Shown: piece after piece, positions 25,767 through 39,028 of the stretch
How the letters are laid out: the number at the start of each line of letters is the position of its first letter
Numbering within the stretch: position 1 is the stretch's first letter
Assembly (NCBI GenBank): GCA_963995505.1
Contig: OZ023186.1
Location: 18,669,570-18,733,569 of the forward strand
DNA length: 64,000 bases
Origin: Hypericum androsaemum
Lineage: Eukaryota; Streptophyta; Magnoliopsida; Malpighiales; Hypericaceae
Reading direction: 5' to 3'
Made by a program: the position numbers and the translations under genes
Notes under the pieces: model-generated
The model's input: the letters and a program-made list of their open reading frames with translations, nothing else
The model's database searches: none
Told to the model about the DNA's origin: nothing

Positions 25767-27981
25767 TAACTCTGATATTGTATTATCAATACACTAAATT
25801 GAACATTCTAATGTTGATTCAATCAGATACGATGAATGACAGCTTCCTAATAGCGGCAGATGGGCCATGCCGCCGGTTCATTTAACAATTTTTTTTTTGA
25901 GGAAAAAACAATTTACAATTTGCAATCTCCTGAAAGTTCCTAGTTCGCTTTCAAAGATGACTACAATTTGGTCTCTCCTTTTTTTTCGATAAAATACAAT
26001 TTGGTCTCTACCGTGGTCATCATTTTTTCTTTAATTATATAAATTTGCAACTAGCTAGTTGGTGTTAAGTATCAATGTTGTATTTTCTTTTAATTGTACT
26101 CATTATTCTAGGGACAAAAGGGAATCTATCTGTCGGTGCATTGTTTATGCATAGCAACCATAAATTAATAGGTAAACCATAACCAACAGCACTTAGATCA
26201 AATAAGGAGAACATTGTTATAGTTTAATCAGATTTCGAATTCAAATATTTACAAATACAGTATTGTTAAATACCATATAATATAAATCAAAAAAATAAAC
26301 ACTGCCACCTAGTTTTAAGATTATTAACGAGCATCTCAAATTCGAACTAATGATAATACAACATTGTTGAGCACTTGTTAACGAATTTTGTCATCATTCT
26401 AAAATCATAACGTGCTCATATTTAAATTAACGAGCCTAATAAATATGCTACACGTAGTATCAACTAAAACTTAGTTTTAAGATTATATGGAACGTCGAAT
26501 AAATTGTGCGTTAGCATATAAAGGACTAACATTAAAAAATGTGCATTTCATATATAGGACGGATACTCTATGGTTACACTTGACATATAGGCAATCAATT
26601 GCGACTTTTACGAGAGTGTGTGTGTGCATACGTAGCATATGGACGGTTCAAAACTCTTAAACGGTTGAAACTTGAGATCATTTGAAATATTATCTTGGGG
26701 TTCTTTTTGCAATATTTTATGTCTTTTTTGTTGGATGCTTTTTCATTATTCAACTTTTTGTCGGATACTTGATTGAACTAGTATATATGTTTGAATATTG
26801 ATTAATATTTTCCTTACCCTGATATATATTTAATTAATTTTTTTGCCGTCGTGATTTGTTTACTGAACATAACTCTTCAATTTCGACTATTTAATGTGCC
26901 TAATATACTTTTGAGCGTTATTAGTTCTAACTTTTCCAATTATAGTTGAAGCTTCCAATAGTAATAGCCGTGTTACGAAATTGACATAGTTTATCATTTT
27001 CTATAATATATCAGTGCCATATTTCGTAGCATAATCTGCGAGCTCACTGCCATGCACTTTTTAAAATTGTTGTTTAGTCGTTTTTCAAATTTTATTCGAC
27101 TCAAATGTGAGTGAGCTTGAAAAAAATAGAGAAAGTGATGGGCCATCCTTAGAAAATCTAGATTTTTCAATTACAAGTGGCCTATACTATTGGGATCCGA
27201 ATGGAAAAGGTATTAAAAGAAAATTATCTCCAGCTAGAAAAAAATATTATATAGTTTGTTAGTGACACTTATAATTTGGATTAACACTATAGCCGATTTC
27301 CTGGAAATTACCTCCTAATTAGTCAAGAGCCCATATCCCACCTGCTAGGCGGCTGTTTAATTATTTCCAGTCTAACTGCAAAATCTAAACATTAATATCA
27401 CCCGATGAGATCCGCACGCTTATCGGATCAACAAAAGTTACGTACAATATGTGTGGGCCGGGCCAGAAAATAGCCAGCTTTCAGAAAAAGTTCCTGAAAT
27501 AGCTCGAACAGTGATAGAGCTTTAGTATTAATTATATTTCTAAGTAGTGGAATCAATTCCGATACTTGGGGGTCAAAGATTAATAAAATATGACCAAGAG
27601 GACTTTTGGATTTTCCAAACTCTTCGCAATAATGTTCTTACCGAATATGGGGTGAGAGAATAAATAATAATAAAATCATGAACTTGTTCCCATAAATGTA
27701 CAAAATATTGTTGGTATTTATTAATCGAAAATTTATACTGGCCCCTATTTTTTTCTGAAAGTACTGGCCCCTATTGTTTGTATATGTGTACTGATCATTT
27801 TATAAGTGTATAAATTGGCTCTTGTAGTTTGAAAAAAAATTATGAATTGGCCTAACGAGAGGTGAAAATACCATTAGAACTCTTAAGCAAGTCAATTCCA
27901 GACAATTACAAAATCGTCACTTAAGAACGAATTTGTACATTTTTGCAAACCACAAGGACTATAACGTACACCTCATCTTAG
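25767..27981. other. Intergenic, nothing recognised
   Basis: AT-rich DNA with no open frame longer than background and no paired repeats that I could delimit. Confidence 0.4.
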
Positions 27982-27989
27982 TGTGTGAT

Positions 27990-29050
27990 TAGGAATGACG
28001 ATGGGTAGAATCAGGTAGGGCATCGATATGACCATACTCATACCCTAATTTGAAAAGTTGGACCTATATTTTATCCTGGATTTTCTAAAAAATTTATTAC
28101 TAGACCTTCAGGGTTTGCAGGGTCTACAGGACCTGCAGAGTCCGACTCTTAAATTAAATATAATATATTTTTATAAATTTTAAAGATAAAATTTTAATTA
28201 TATATGTAATTTAAATAAATTATTATCAATATATAAAGATTAACCATGAATTATTTAGTACATCTACAAAGAAAACTATAATTATATGAACCTCGAATCA
28301 GAGTCAATATTATGAAACATATTCCAAAATATTTGAGAACTATATTACACTTTATTAGAAAAAAATAAAGATAAATAGGTTTGATTGATTAGGGTCAAGT
28401 TATGATATGGTCCAAAGTAGGATAAAATGTTAAGTGTACGGTAAAAATTTATAGGATTCATAACCTATCATAGACCCTACATCTAAAAGTGGACACATAC
28501 CCTTAGTTTTAAAAAAATGATGTCTGACCAGTCGGACCATAAATTGGGCATCAGATCGATCCGTTTTTAGGGATAAAACAGCCTCCGGTCAGACTGCTCA
28601 AAATCCGGGCGGACTGGGCAATTTGTACTGATTTTTGAATCAGACTGCCCAGTCTGACTAGATTTTAGCCAAATCAGCAAAAAATTAAACAAAAAGTCGT
28701 ATCGTATGCTCGATTTTTCTTAATCAATAAAGGCAAATAGATTTTATATGTTATAAATTGGTTGATATTTCTAAAATGTAAATTTTGAAACCTATATTTC
28801 GACTATTTAGTCTACATAATATTCAAAAAATATTAAAAAATTAATTAAAAAAGTTTGATCCGACCGGCAGTCTGACTGATCGGGCCACAAAATGGACAAA
28901 ATCTGGCCCGTACCAAAACCTGTATTTTAAAACTATGCTCATACCAATACTCTACTCTAGACCCAGTCGAAATCAACATACGTGCACGATAGGACCCACG
29001 GGATAAGGATAGGATCTGACCCTCATGTATTAGTATTTGTGTCATCCCTA
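27990..29050. mobile_element. hAT-type non-autonomous element (1061 bp)
   Basis: Starts TAGGAATGAC and ends GTCATCCCTA, short TIRs with one mismatch. It is flanked by a perfect 8-base target duplication TGTGTGAT (27982-27989 and 29051-29058), the size made by hAT transposases. It encodes no transposase and is interrupted by a second element at 28502-28937. Confidence 0.85.
28502..28937. mobile_element. MITE nested in the hAT element (436 bp)
   Basis: Ends CTTAGTTTTAAAA and TTTTAAAACTATG are inverted. Flanks CACATACC and CTCATACC (28938-28945) match at 7 of 8. The interior is rich in GGTCYGACY-type words, like the MITE at 39029-39451, which has similar length and ends. It must be younger than the hAT copy that holds it. 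Confidence 0.6.
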
Positions 29051-29058
29051 TGTGTGAT

Positions 29059-29969
29059 TACTACATTTATACAAATTAGATAGATCAATTTATTTTTTTC
29101 CCAAAATTATCATCGTTTTTGAAAGAAGAAAAGAAATTCTATTGATAATGAATCATGTAACATCTAAAATAATTAATCAAACGTTACATGAACTAAAATC
29201 TTTTAAAAATCTCATAACATGGAAACAAATCCAGTTTCAAATCGCACATGTATTTGCTGCCATGAAGACATTATGATCTTCTGTTCTTACCTATTGACTC
29301 AGTTTACTTTTCTTCTGTTCTTATCCGGTTTCAACATCTTCTCCGTCTTATTTATGTCTTGGCATGAATAAAGATGAAAACTGAATACCGATACTCATTT
29401 TAACCAAATTCAACACCAAATTTTACCACCGTTCAAAAAATTTGTTTTGCTCGAAGCTGAACTACTCAAATCAGTAAATACAGATATCATGTGACTTCAA
29501 CCAACAAGCCAAATTCATTTCCATCATTTTTTTTCTCTCCTAAACATTCAATTAGTATACTAATGATTATTTAAAACCCAGAGGAAGGATTATCATTATC
29601 ACCACCACCTCAGCCACCATAGAGCCATACACACAAGCTCCATCACCTCCCTTTGATCTGATAACCAATGGTAATCCTCCATTAGGCCAGATTAGTCCCC
29701 CAAATAACATTATCTTTTCCCCTCCAATGGCTCTCCAATGCTTGGAAGTTTCTTGGCTATGAGGAAAAAGATGTGTGAGTCAGATCTGATTCAGCTTAAG
29801 AACCATCCTAGAACCACAAGTTCCACCACGTCAGCCAGTAAAAAAACACACATTACGTAACATAAAGTTGGTTATACAGTCACCGGAAGAGTCCCCCGTA
29901 AACAAATTCGACGCTCAACTCTAAATACGAGAGATAAACTTTCGTGTTTTTTTTTCACTTCATTCAAGT
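29059..29969. other. Intergenic, nothing recognised
   Basis: AT-rich DNA with no gene or delimited repeat visible. Confidence 0.4.
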
Positions 29970-29978
29970 TACTTCTTC

Positions 29979-30991
29979 GGGTAAAAAACACCCATGGTCA
30001 CTGAACTTTGATAATTTTTTGTCCATGGTCACTAACCTATTTTTTTCCCTTTTATGGTCACTGAACTACAGCAAGTTACTCGGCTATGGTCACTGGGGTT
30101 ATTTTTGCAAATATTGCTGAGTTGGCATGATAAAAACTTTCAAATTAATCACATATTAGTTTATATATTTTTTTAAAATCATCCATTTTCATGCTCTACC
30201 TCGTGCCTCTCTCTCTTCTCCTCCTTTCTTTCCCCCTCTCTCCCTCACACCTTTCTTCTCGTTCCACTATCCCCCTTTCAACTCCTCACGGCATCCTTCT
30301 CGGGTACGGTGTGCTCTAAAATTATTTCTCTAGATTTCTCTAGAGAAAATCAAAGGCGGTGCTCACTTCTACATATAGAAGTTGAGCTAGTAAATTGTAG
30401 CTGTAATTTTGAGTGAAGGCCTTGTAATGGTCTACGACTAAAAAGCTTCTATATGATAATAAAATTCTGTTTCTCACTATCAAAGCTTTTAACCTTATTT
30501 TTCGAGAGCAACCTTACTAAATTATCAAAACTCTATTAGCCTTAAACCTTAAATTAATTTCCAACAGGCTGCACCTCCCGGGCCTCACCAAGCCGAACAA
30601 CGACCAGCCCCAAGGAGGAGTCCCGGGAGACGACGATCGGAGGGAGAATCGAAAGGTCATGGGTAGAGGAGGGGAAGATGCTGTGAGGAGTTGAAATGGG
30701 ATGGTGGAACGAGAAGAAAGGTGAGAGGGAGGGGGGGAAAGAAAGGAGGAAAAGAGAGAAAGGTACGAGGTAGAGCATGGAAAGAGGATGATTTTGAAAA
30801 AAATATAAACAAATATGTGATTAATTTGAAAATATTTATCATGCCAACTCAACAATATTTGCAAAAATAACCCCGAGTGACCATAGCCGAGTAACTTACT
30901 ATAGTTCAGTGACCATAAAGGGAAAAAAAATAGGTTAGTGACCATAGACAAAAAATTATCAAAGTTCAGTGACCATGGGTGTTTTTTACCC
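29979..30991. mobile_element. Foldback Mutator-like element, non-autonomous (1013 bp)
   Basis: Starts GGGTAAAAAACACCC and ends with its exact complement. The TIRs are about 330 bases and contain repeated ATGGTCACT words. It is flanked by a perfect 9-base target duplication TACTTCTTC (29970-29978 and 30992-31000). The inner TIR halves are strongly C/T-rich on one side and G/A-rich on the other. The central spacer of about 340 bases has no coding sequence. Confidence 0.9.
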
Positions 30992-31414
30992 TACTTCTTC
31001 TGATTGCCTAAAAGTCCACAGATTACCCAAATGGACCCTACATAGACCATAAACTGAAGAGAAAACAGGTAATTTTGTCTTATTATTGCCTCTTGCATTT
31101 CCCCTCCCCAAGGGTGACTCTTTATGAGCCTACATAAAGCCACCAAGCAAACTCCAAGAAGAATTCCCTCTGGAGATTATCTGATCAAGGAATTAAGAAC
31201 CTCTTCTCCTTCTTCTTCCTAGAAAACCAACTGGGTTCCTTCTTAATCCATCAGTTGTTATAGAAGTGAAGAGAATTATGGAGAAGAAGGAAACCAAGTT
31301 TTGTGTGATTGGTGCTTTCCTTTTGACAGAAATCTTCTTCAAGTTGGAGATACCTCTAAGAATCTAACAAAAGTTTGTGACTTTGGTCTTGGCAGATTCC
31401 CAATCTAACAAAAG

Positions 31415-31760
31415 GTAATTCCTTTCTCGCTTTTTATTTCATTTCTCTGCCTTTGTACTTGTTGAGTTCTTTATTCTCCTCTGTTCTCTCTGCTTTTGTT
31501 ATTCTATGAAGTCTTTTTATAAGTAATTTTTTACACCAAGTTACACCTCCCTCCGATTGAATCTTGTACCTTTGTTAATTTCACCTTTAAGCTTTGTTAT
31601 TCTATAAAGTTTTTTTATAAGCAAAATTTTTAACCAAATTATACCTGCCGCTAATTGAACCTTGTACCTTCGTTAATTTCATCTTTAAGCCTTGTTATTA
31701 TATAAAGTTGATGTGCTGATGGAGAGAATTTTTGGTTGGTTGGTTGGTTGGTTGGTGTAG
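31415..31760 (+). other. Inferred 5' UTR intron of the S40 gene
   Basis: AACAAAAG|GTAATTCC at 31414/31415 and GGTGTAG|GGTTTAAT at 31760/31761 would leave a 16-base leader before the ATG at 31777. A (TTGG)n run sits just before the acceptor, at about 31733-31756. This is inferred from splice consensus only. Confidence 0.45.
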
Positions 31761-31776
31761 GGTTTAATTATTAGTA

Positions 31777-32364
31777 ATGGATCAACACTATGGATATGGT
31801 CTAATTAGGCAGAGGAGTGGGATGTGGAGATCCTTAAGAGATGGAGACTTTGAGGAGGAAGATGTGTGGGATGTTCTAAGAGAGAGGAGAGATGATTCTG
31901 GTGCTTCCAAGCCAGTTGAAACCTCAATCCCTATTCCAAAGAAGAAACCTGGTGCTTCTAGAATCCCTAATCCCACCAGGGCTTACACTTTTAGTAGCGA
32001 CTCCTCTCAGGGAGCCAAATTGACCCAACAATCAGCACCTGTCAATGTCCCTGATTGGTCTAAAGTTGTGAGGAAGAGATCAGATCCTAAGAAACCCTCC
32101 TCCAAGAAGAGTGTCAATCCGTGGCTCGAGGATGTTGATGATGAGGAGGAGGAGGAGGAGGAGAAGGATCATTGTGAGGAGGATGGAGAGTACAAAGTCA
32201 ATTATAAGGCTCCACCACATGAGATCATTGATAGGAGGCTGGCAAGGAGCCACAAGTCCTCATTCTCAGTGTTTGAAGGTGCAGGAAGGACCCTCAAAGG
32301 GAGGGACCTAGAGAAGGTTAGAAATGCTGTATTGACCAAAACTGGCTTCCTTGAGTCACTCTGA
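31777..32364 (+). CDS. Senescence regulator S40 family (DUF584) protein
   Basis: Single coding exon, 195 aa. The N-terminus has the RQRSGMWRSL and EEEDVWDV motifs. The middle has ARAYTFSS-like TRAYTFSSDSSQ and VNVPDWSKV. An acidic run DVDDEEEEEEE lies near residue 120. The conserved end reads PPHEIIDRRLARSHKSSFSVFEGAGRTLKGRDLEKVRNAVLTKTGF; all of this is diagnostic of the S40/DUF584 family. Family members are small, mostly nuclear plant proteins linked to leaf senescence and stress; their biochemical activity is not established. The length is within the family range and nothing is missing. A 5' UTR intron is likely. Confidence 0.92.
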   Translation: MDQHYGYGLIRQRSGMWRSLRDGDFEEEDVWDVLRERRDDSGASKPVETSIPIPKKKPGASRIPNPTRAYTFSSDSSQGAKLTQQSAPVNVPDWSKVVRKRSDPKKPSSKKSVNPWLEDVDDEEEEEEEKDHCEEDGEYKVNYKAPPHEIIDRRLARSHKSSFSVFEGAGRTLKGRDLEKVRNAVLTKTGFLESL

Positions 32365-34447
32365 CAGTTGGTAAATTGGGCATTATAATGTTGCTCATTG
32401 TGGACAAACGGTATTTGGCCTAATGGCACATGATCTTCCAAGGTTCAATCTTCGGTGTAAAAATTTATTTAATGTTGCTCATTGGGGGTGTAAATGGTCA
32501 CATGGGAGAGGGGAAAGTGATGTACCAAACTTCCCTTTCCTTGGTGGTGGTCTTTTGTTAGTCTTTCTTGTAGTGTATAGGATTTTTTGTTTGTTCTTGC
32601 CTTCTCTGGAAATTAGTCTCTCTCCTGGTTCTTGTTTGTAGGATGTTAGCAATTTGGCGTTGCCATTTTATGTAAAAAGGGTAGGTATGGTGAATTAGGT
32701 GCTTGTTCAAAGATTTGTGTACTTCTGTAATGACTGTCATTTGAATTCTACACATTGATTGAATCCAAGTGTTAATAATAATTTTAAGTATGCGGTAAGA
32801 AGGAATATAAAGTATCGGTAAGAAGTTGTTCCGTTTTAACGGGAGATGTTGAGTTTGAGATCTTAAAATACAATTGCATTTTATCAGTCAAGCTTTCAAG
32901 TCGAATTAGTCTGCCAAAACTGAATAGCAAGAGGTTTCAACTAAAAAAGAGGCATTGGTACATAGGCAAAAATGGTTCCTCAATCTCTCAAATTTTCCTC
33001 CACATCCAAAACTACAATGGCTAGTGAGATGAACATTTGTAGGTAGTCATAAGTTGAAGATAATTCATCAATATCAATTAGAGATGTCCCAAATTTATCT
33101 GAGTTTCTCATTCCTTTCATCCTTTTTCGAGTAAAAACATACTAATTTGGTCTCAAAAGGCATGCTGTCTTGGCTCTTTTCTTTAACCTAGCCACATGTA
33201 CACAGGTGTAATCTAATAATAGAGGTACAAAATTATTTACTTGTATAAAAATATTTCCCAAGTTTATGGCATGTGCAAAATGTTTCTTTGTAACAACTTG
33301 TCAGCGCCCGCCATTCATTTGTATTTTATGAGGGGAATGTCTGAATCAATTAAACCTACGTAACAACTAACTAATGAGGAGCATTCACCAAAAAAAACTA
33401 ACTAATGAAGCCAAAATTCCATGATGATGACGGTGAGCAGAATGTGGCTTACAAAAAGTGCAGATCGCATACAAAAATCACGGGGAATCTGTGTTTTTAC
33501 CCCGAGCCAAGTCAAATGGCGGAACAAGTGGTTTGTTGCTGGTCACGACAAAAATCTGTAGGGACATTGCTACAATTATTTGATTTTCTTGTCGACGTAG
33601 ATTGGTACGTGCAATTCGAGGTTAGAATTTGGGACATAGTTAAATTTAGTTCTGGGATTTGATATAAAAATTCTAACGTAATATAAGAACGAATTGATCT
33701 AATAGTCTATTGTTGTGACACGCTTCCTTTTTCATGTTACAAGAGCAAAGTCAACATCTTACAAATTTGGAAAATCTAATATTAAAAGTAGATAGTTGTT
33801 AGATCCAATATATTACAAAAAATATCTACTAATTGTTTCAAGATACGACAGAGGAAGATGGATTTCTCGTATTTTTCTGATTTATTTTTCAAAAAAATTA
33901 AAACCATTTTTTTTTCTAATGCTACTTGGGGTAATTTTTGCCCAAAAAATAGTGAAAGGTTAATTAGAGAAATTTTTGTCAATATTTTTATTCCACAAAG
34001 TAGAAGTGTACAACTTCGATCAAAGCACAAAAATGGACTTTTACATTAAATTGGATCCATAATTACATTGTGTAGTTAGAAGCCCACTTCATTGCCTTCT
34101 AACATTTGAGCTGGGTCCAAAAAGAATATTTTTTTGGGCTCGAATCTGAAATTAGCCATCGAAGCCCATCCATGGAAGCCCACAACACACTTTTTGCTTT
34201 TGCTCTGAAAATATTCATGAAAATGCATCGAAAGGGACGGACCGCCAAAAGAGGATTTCGTGCATTATGTCTCTCATTCATGTTTTATCTTTTTTGGTAG
34301 CGAAAGAAATCGATTTCATATGATTATATGATGACAAATGACGCATTAACTTCCGAAAAATAGGTTGAAATCAAACCTTACAATAAAAAATATCGTTAAT
34401 AGAATCACTTTGGACTTTACTGGACGTACAAGTCATATATCATCGTA
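32365..34447. other. Intergenic, nothing recognised
   Basis: The first few hundred bases are likely S40 3' UTR. The rest is AT-rich without a gene or clear element. It ends at the 3' end of the convergent GGPPS small-subunit gene. Confidence 0.4.
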
Positions 34448-35647
34448 CTATACCATACAAGCTTCGAGAGGCTCCAGCTCGGAAATTAGGCTGGAAAATT
34501 CGACAATTTTTCCTTGTTCGAACCCTTCTAAATTTCTGAGAGCCAAATCCCTCAGCGTTTTAATTAGGCGATTATCTTCTTCTTGTAATTCCACGGAATT
34601 AAGAATTCCTCGTATCGTTCCGGCGTAAAGACCGAACATCCTCAGCTTGTCGATCTCGTCCTTGCTTCCACCTCCTAGTATCGCCCCGCACGCGCCGGCG
34701 CACGCGTGGAGCCTACCTTCCTTTTTCTTGCATACTTGGTCAATCCACGTGTCCATCCCAAATACTGACTCATCCCCGTCCGGTGGCCTACCGTATTGCA
34801 ACTCATTAAATTTCCCATGTACCACCCCTGACAAGATAAATAATTGTCTTAAAATTTTGAATAATTTTAGAAAAATTAAATTTGTTACGAAGATTTTAAT
34901 ATTCTAAAAACATGAGTTGTGTACTTAAGAAAAGTTTTGAACTAACATTATCATTATAAGTGATGATCTTAAATTATATCTGAAAGTGCTCGATTCAGAA
35001 TACTATACACACATACCTTCAGAGCCGGCGGCGCGTGTAATCTCGACGATCACCCGCATGAGATGGGCCGGATCGTTTGAACTGGCAGCGACTAACTCAA
35101 GCCCAAAAGGGAACATCCCGTCAGGGGTCAGAAGCTCTATGTTGGGCCCATAAAAAAGAGCGCCTTTGGGCCCGGGCCTACCTCCGGACATGAGCTTCTC
35201 ATGAGCGAAGGCGGCCGCGTGAACTAGGTGCAAAGCCGACGCGGCCGCCATCGCCTGATCGCGGTGCCCGCCGACGAGCTCGCAGGCCGCGACGCAAAAC
35301 GCGGGCGCTGTGCTCTCGGGTGCAGCGAACGTTAGGTGGTGCATTGGCTCGAAGACGGAGATCGGAGGCCTGATGGGTATGGCCTTCTTGAGATGGGCCT
35401 CAATGTCAGCACTAATTGACGCCCAATAAGCCCGGTTGCTTAAGCGGTTGGAGACAGATACCATTGTGTCACGAACAAACTCTCCCTCGCTAGGTTGTCT
35501 CTCAATAGCCGGATTTGGTCTTCCGCAAAGTCGGCCCGTGACAATTGGCTTCGGGACAAGAGGCTGTAGCCTATGGCTGCTCGTTGATGGGTATGGAGTT
35601 TTGGCCAATGGGATGCCACATTTGAAGCTTGGAAGATGCACTGCCAT
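34448..35647 (-). CDS. Heterodimeric geranylgeranyl diphosphate synthase small subunit, chloroplastic
   Basis: Two exons, 35017-35647 and 34448-34827, joined through GAAG|GTATGT and TTGTCAG|GGG, give 336 aa. The first roughly 55 residues are Ser/Pro-rich with few acids, as in a plastid transit peptide. The isoprenyl synthase fold is recognisable (APAFCVAACELVGGHRDQAM, GRPPDGDESVFGMDTW). The two Asp-rich substrate motifs (DDxxD) are absent: the first region reads ELVGGHRDQAMAAASALHLV. Instead two CxxxC motifs are present, CVAAC at 118-122 and CAGAC at 253-257, the signature of the non-catalytic small subunit that binds the large GGPPS subunit. Known partners make GPP or GGPP for monoterpenes, chlorophyll or tocopherol. 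Whether it is type I or type II is not decided here. No defect was seen. Confidence 0.88.
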
Positions 35648-36301
35648 TAGAGGAGGAGAAGGTTTTTTATGTGAAGTTTAATTTAGGGCTTGATTGGTTA
35701 TATAAGATGGGATAAATTTTTCTCTTTTTTTTGGGAAATGGAGGGGCTAGCCACAGAACTACATTGGGGAGGGCTGGCATGAAAAAAATGTGCGAGGAGT
35801 GTGCAATTATTTCTCACCTACCATCCTTTTGTTTCCTTTTAACTTTAAGAGGAACGTACCATCTAATTGGTAAACGTTTGGTGGGAGTCCACTAGGGTCA
35901 AAAGGACACCTGAATAAATGAATGATTAATTATAAATAAAGGAAATAGTTGACTCCTTGAAATCTGATCCAAGAAGTGAAATTAAGATTTTGGGTATTTT
36001 TTAAAATTTTAAGTAGTTGATACTTGTTAAAGTATTTTTTTTTATCAATCATATTTATTTCAAGCCGTTAGAAATTTAGAAAAAAAAATTGCTCAACTTA
36101 CTAATATAAAAAAATATCAATAAAATAATCATTCATAAACAAGACACGAAAATATTTGATTTTGAAAACTAGAGATTCACGCCCCGATCATTTTTACTTT
36201 AGATAACTTCAATAATGTAGTCCCTTTCAGAAAATGTCGGTCACATGCGTGGGAAAGGAAACGCACCTTGCTTGGAATCAAGTTTCACGTGAAGGACCTT
36301 C
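35648..36301. other. Intergenic upstream of the GGPPS small-subunit gene
   Basis: Presumably contains the promoter of the minus-strand gene. No other feature is seen. Confidence 0.4.
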
Positions 36302-36311
36302 AAAAAAAAAA

Positions 36312-36830
36312 GGAAAAGTCCACTTTAGTACCCTGTAGTATCGCCCAAAATCACTTTAGTACCCTGTGGTAAAAAACTGACCAATCGAGTCATACTTATT
36401 CCAATTAACATCAAAAAGGTCCTCGGGCAGCTGCCCAGACCCGCCCGGAGCCTGCCCGGACTACGTGGCCAGCCACGTCACCAAAGTGAGGAGGAGGAGG
36501 AGGAGAAGAGGAGGAGGAGGAGGAGGCGGAGGAGGAGGAGAAGAGGAGGAGGAGGAGGAGGTGGAGGAGGAGGACGAGGACGAGGACGAGGAGGAGGAGG
36601 AGGAGAGGAAGAGAGGGAAGAAGATGGATGTCCACGTGGTGCCACGTCATCAAGTTTTGGTGACGTGGCTGGCCACGTAGCCCGGGCAGGCTCTGGGCAG
36701 CTCCGGGCAGCTGCCCGAGGACCTTTTTGATGTTAATTGGAATAAGTATGACTCGATTGGTCGGTTTTTTACCACAGGATACTAAAGTGATTTTTGGCGA
36801 TACTACAGGATACTAAAGTGGACTTTTTCC
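36312..36830. mobile_element. Foldback Mutator-like element (519 bp) with (GAG)n core
   Basis: Starts GGAAAAGTCCACTTTAGTA and ends with its near-complement; the TIRs are about 165 bases and include two CACTTTAGTACCCTGT words each. The inner TIR is GC-rich (GGGCAGCTGCCC). The core at about 36485-36615 is a (GAG)n/(GAC)n simple repeat. The flanks are poly-A on both sides (10 and 8 bases), so a target duplication of A8 is possible but not informative. Confidence 0.7.
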
Positions 36831-36838
36831 AAAAAAAA

Positions 36839-39019
36839 TTCACGTGAATGGCTATTGCTACGACTACTTTTATCAATGACAAGGCAAGACCTAGTCATCA
36901 ATAAAACAGAAGACAGAAATTAAAAAAAATTGAAAACTAAAAGAAAAGGGGCTTTGAGTGGGTGACCAGGGGTGGTGGACACCCCCTAACACCTGCAGGA
37001 CCACCCCACTCGCCTTCTTTATATATATATTTTTTGCTTTTCATTATAATCGAATCACACATGACACAATGTTATTCGATAAAAATATAAAATTTTTAAT
37101 TTTTAATTCTCTATAAATAAAATCCAATTATTTTCAACTCATATTTTTAAGTTCTATATAAATAGAGCCCAATTTTTTAATTCTCTCTAAAAAAATTGTA
37201 TCGATAATACTATGAAAATTCTCTATCAATTAAATATGTAATTTTCGTGTATATATTACAATTTATATGTAAACATACATTGATTATAAATAATATATGA
37301 ATGAAAGCTAAATTAATTATTTATTTGGTGACCAGATCACGGGTGGTCATTGACAAAGATAGTCTAAATGCTAATCCATCTAGATAACCCATAAACATTA
37401 TTAATATCTTTCCAAAAGAAGCCAATTTTTTAATTATATGATATTATCTTTAATCTCGTGAAAAGTAAACAACAAGTATTTGGATCAATTCATAAAATTA
37501 TTTTTGTAACTTAACCGGAAGTTTTTTAATACGAGCTCGCGAGAATATAATAATATTAAATATTTTAAAAAAAAATATTCTCACCATACAAAAATTTACA
37601 CGACTCGAATATAAATTAATTGGTAAAACAGAATATCCAAATACTAATGTTTCAACAATGACAAAAAATATCGTAAAGGTGCACATGTGATGAGATGCTT
37701 ATCATCATATCTGGGAGAGATACATATTCAAGGCAACAGGGATGTGGTCCTCATGCATGGTGTCTTGCCGTGTGTTTTTTAAAAGTAAAATTTATTATTT
37801 GTAATATTTATAATTGTGAAATTCTCTCTTGTCAGGTTACCACTATCGAGCTCTTTAAAATCCTATCGCAATAAAATTCGATAGAAAAAAATGCAACAGA
37901 AAAAGAGTAAAGAAAAACTTGTCTTTTGTGTGTTTGAACGTTGGAACCATTAGATCAAGCCCAAGCGTGGATGCACTAATATTGGCTCAACCAATTGAAC
38001 TTCTCCTTGTTTCACGTGACAACTTATTAAATGTATTCAACACTATTAAACACATATTAATCTGGTTGTGTATCGGTCAGAAGATCACAATGAGTCTATG
38101 TTAATACAATTCCAACCGATTGCAGTAGGTATTTAAAAAGGGATAATAAAGTCACAACAAACTATTTGAATCTCTTGTCGATCAAAATAATAATATTTTG
38201 AGAGCACTTTGATCAATTGATGATGGGTTGTTCTAAATTATTAGATATTTTTTAGTTCGAGCCTTAAAATTTACAGCTAATAATATAAAAAATTAGGGTC
38301 TAGATTGGGTACTGGCAAAAGTCGAGCAGCACAAAACGGACAACACGAAATTAATCGTGCACCAAAAATATGCTTATAATATTAGACATTACATAGGAGT
38401 ATCTTGGGATATGCCCAATCACATAAATAGTAGCGATACCTTATTCAATTGTGATTAATGATATAACATATTAGTTTAATGGTATCATTTATCGTACAAC
38501 AGTATCATATTTTTTTTTTTTTGGGGGATACAAACTTTATTAGAAATATTACCAAATCTACTCCTGAGAAGTTGGGGTCCATCGGCGTTGGATTATTAGA
38601 CGTCTTATCGGGCCAGGCCTCCCATTGGTACAAATATAAGAACTCAATGCACAAGTTTGGTCCAACCTAAAAGAATGGGCTTATCAGTGGGCGTTCAAAC
38701 TCTGAGCCCATAAATACAACTCGCTTAAAACAGAAAAGTCCGGGTAAAAGTGCCATTTTTTAGAAGGTAAATTACACAAAGATAATATACCTATATATCA
38801 AGGTTTGAATCTTTGACGTCCATCAAATTTTCATACATCTATGTTGCTATCCTAAATAGCCTTTGGCAAGGCGAGTTCAATATTCACTGCCTATTATTTT
38901 AATTTTGCCTGAACATGTTAATTTCTCTGAATTTTTTTATTTATATAACTAAACAGACCCTTGATTTATTTCGAGACGAAGGGTTTATTATTTAATGTGA
39001 AGACTGGAGATTCCTTCGA
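36839..39019. other. Intergenic, nothing recognised
   Basis: AT-rich DNA with a short TA run near 37020-37030. No gene or delimited element was found. Confidence 0.4.
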
Positions 39020-39028
39020 CATCCAACC

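Noticed and set aside
36411..36680. Open frames rich in Glu/Gly/Arg or Leu/Ser
   Set aside because: They are translations of the (GAG)n simple repeat inside a foldback element.
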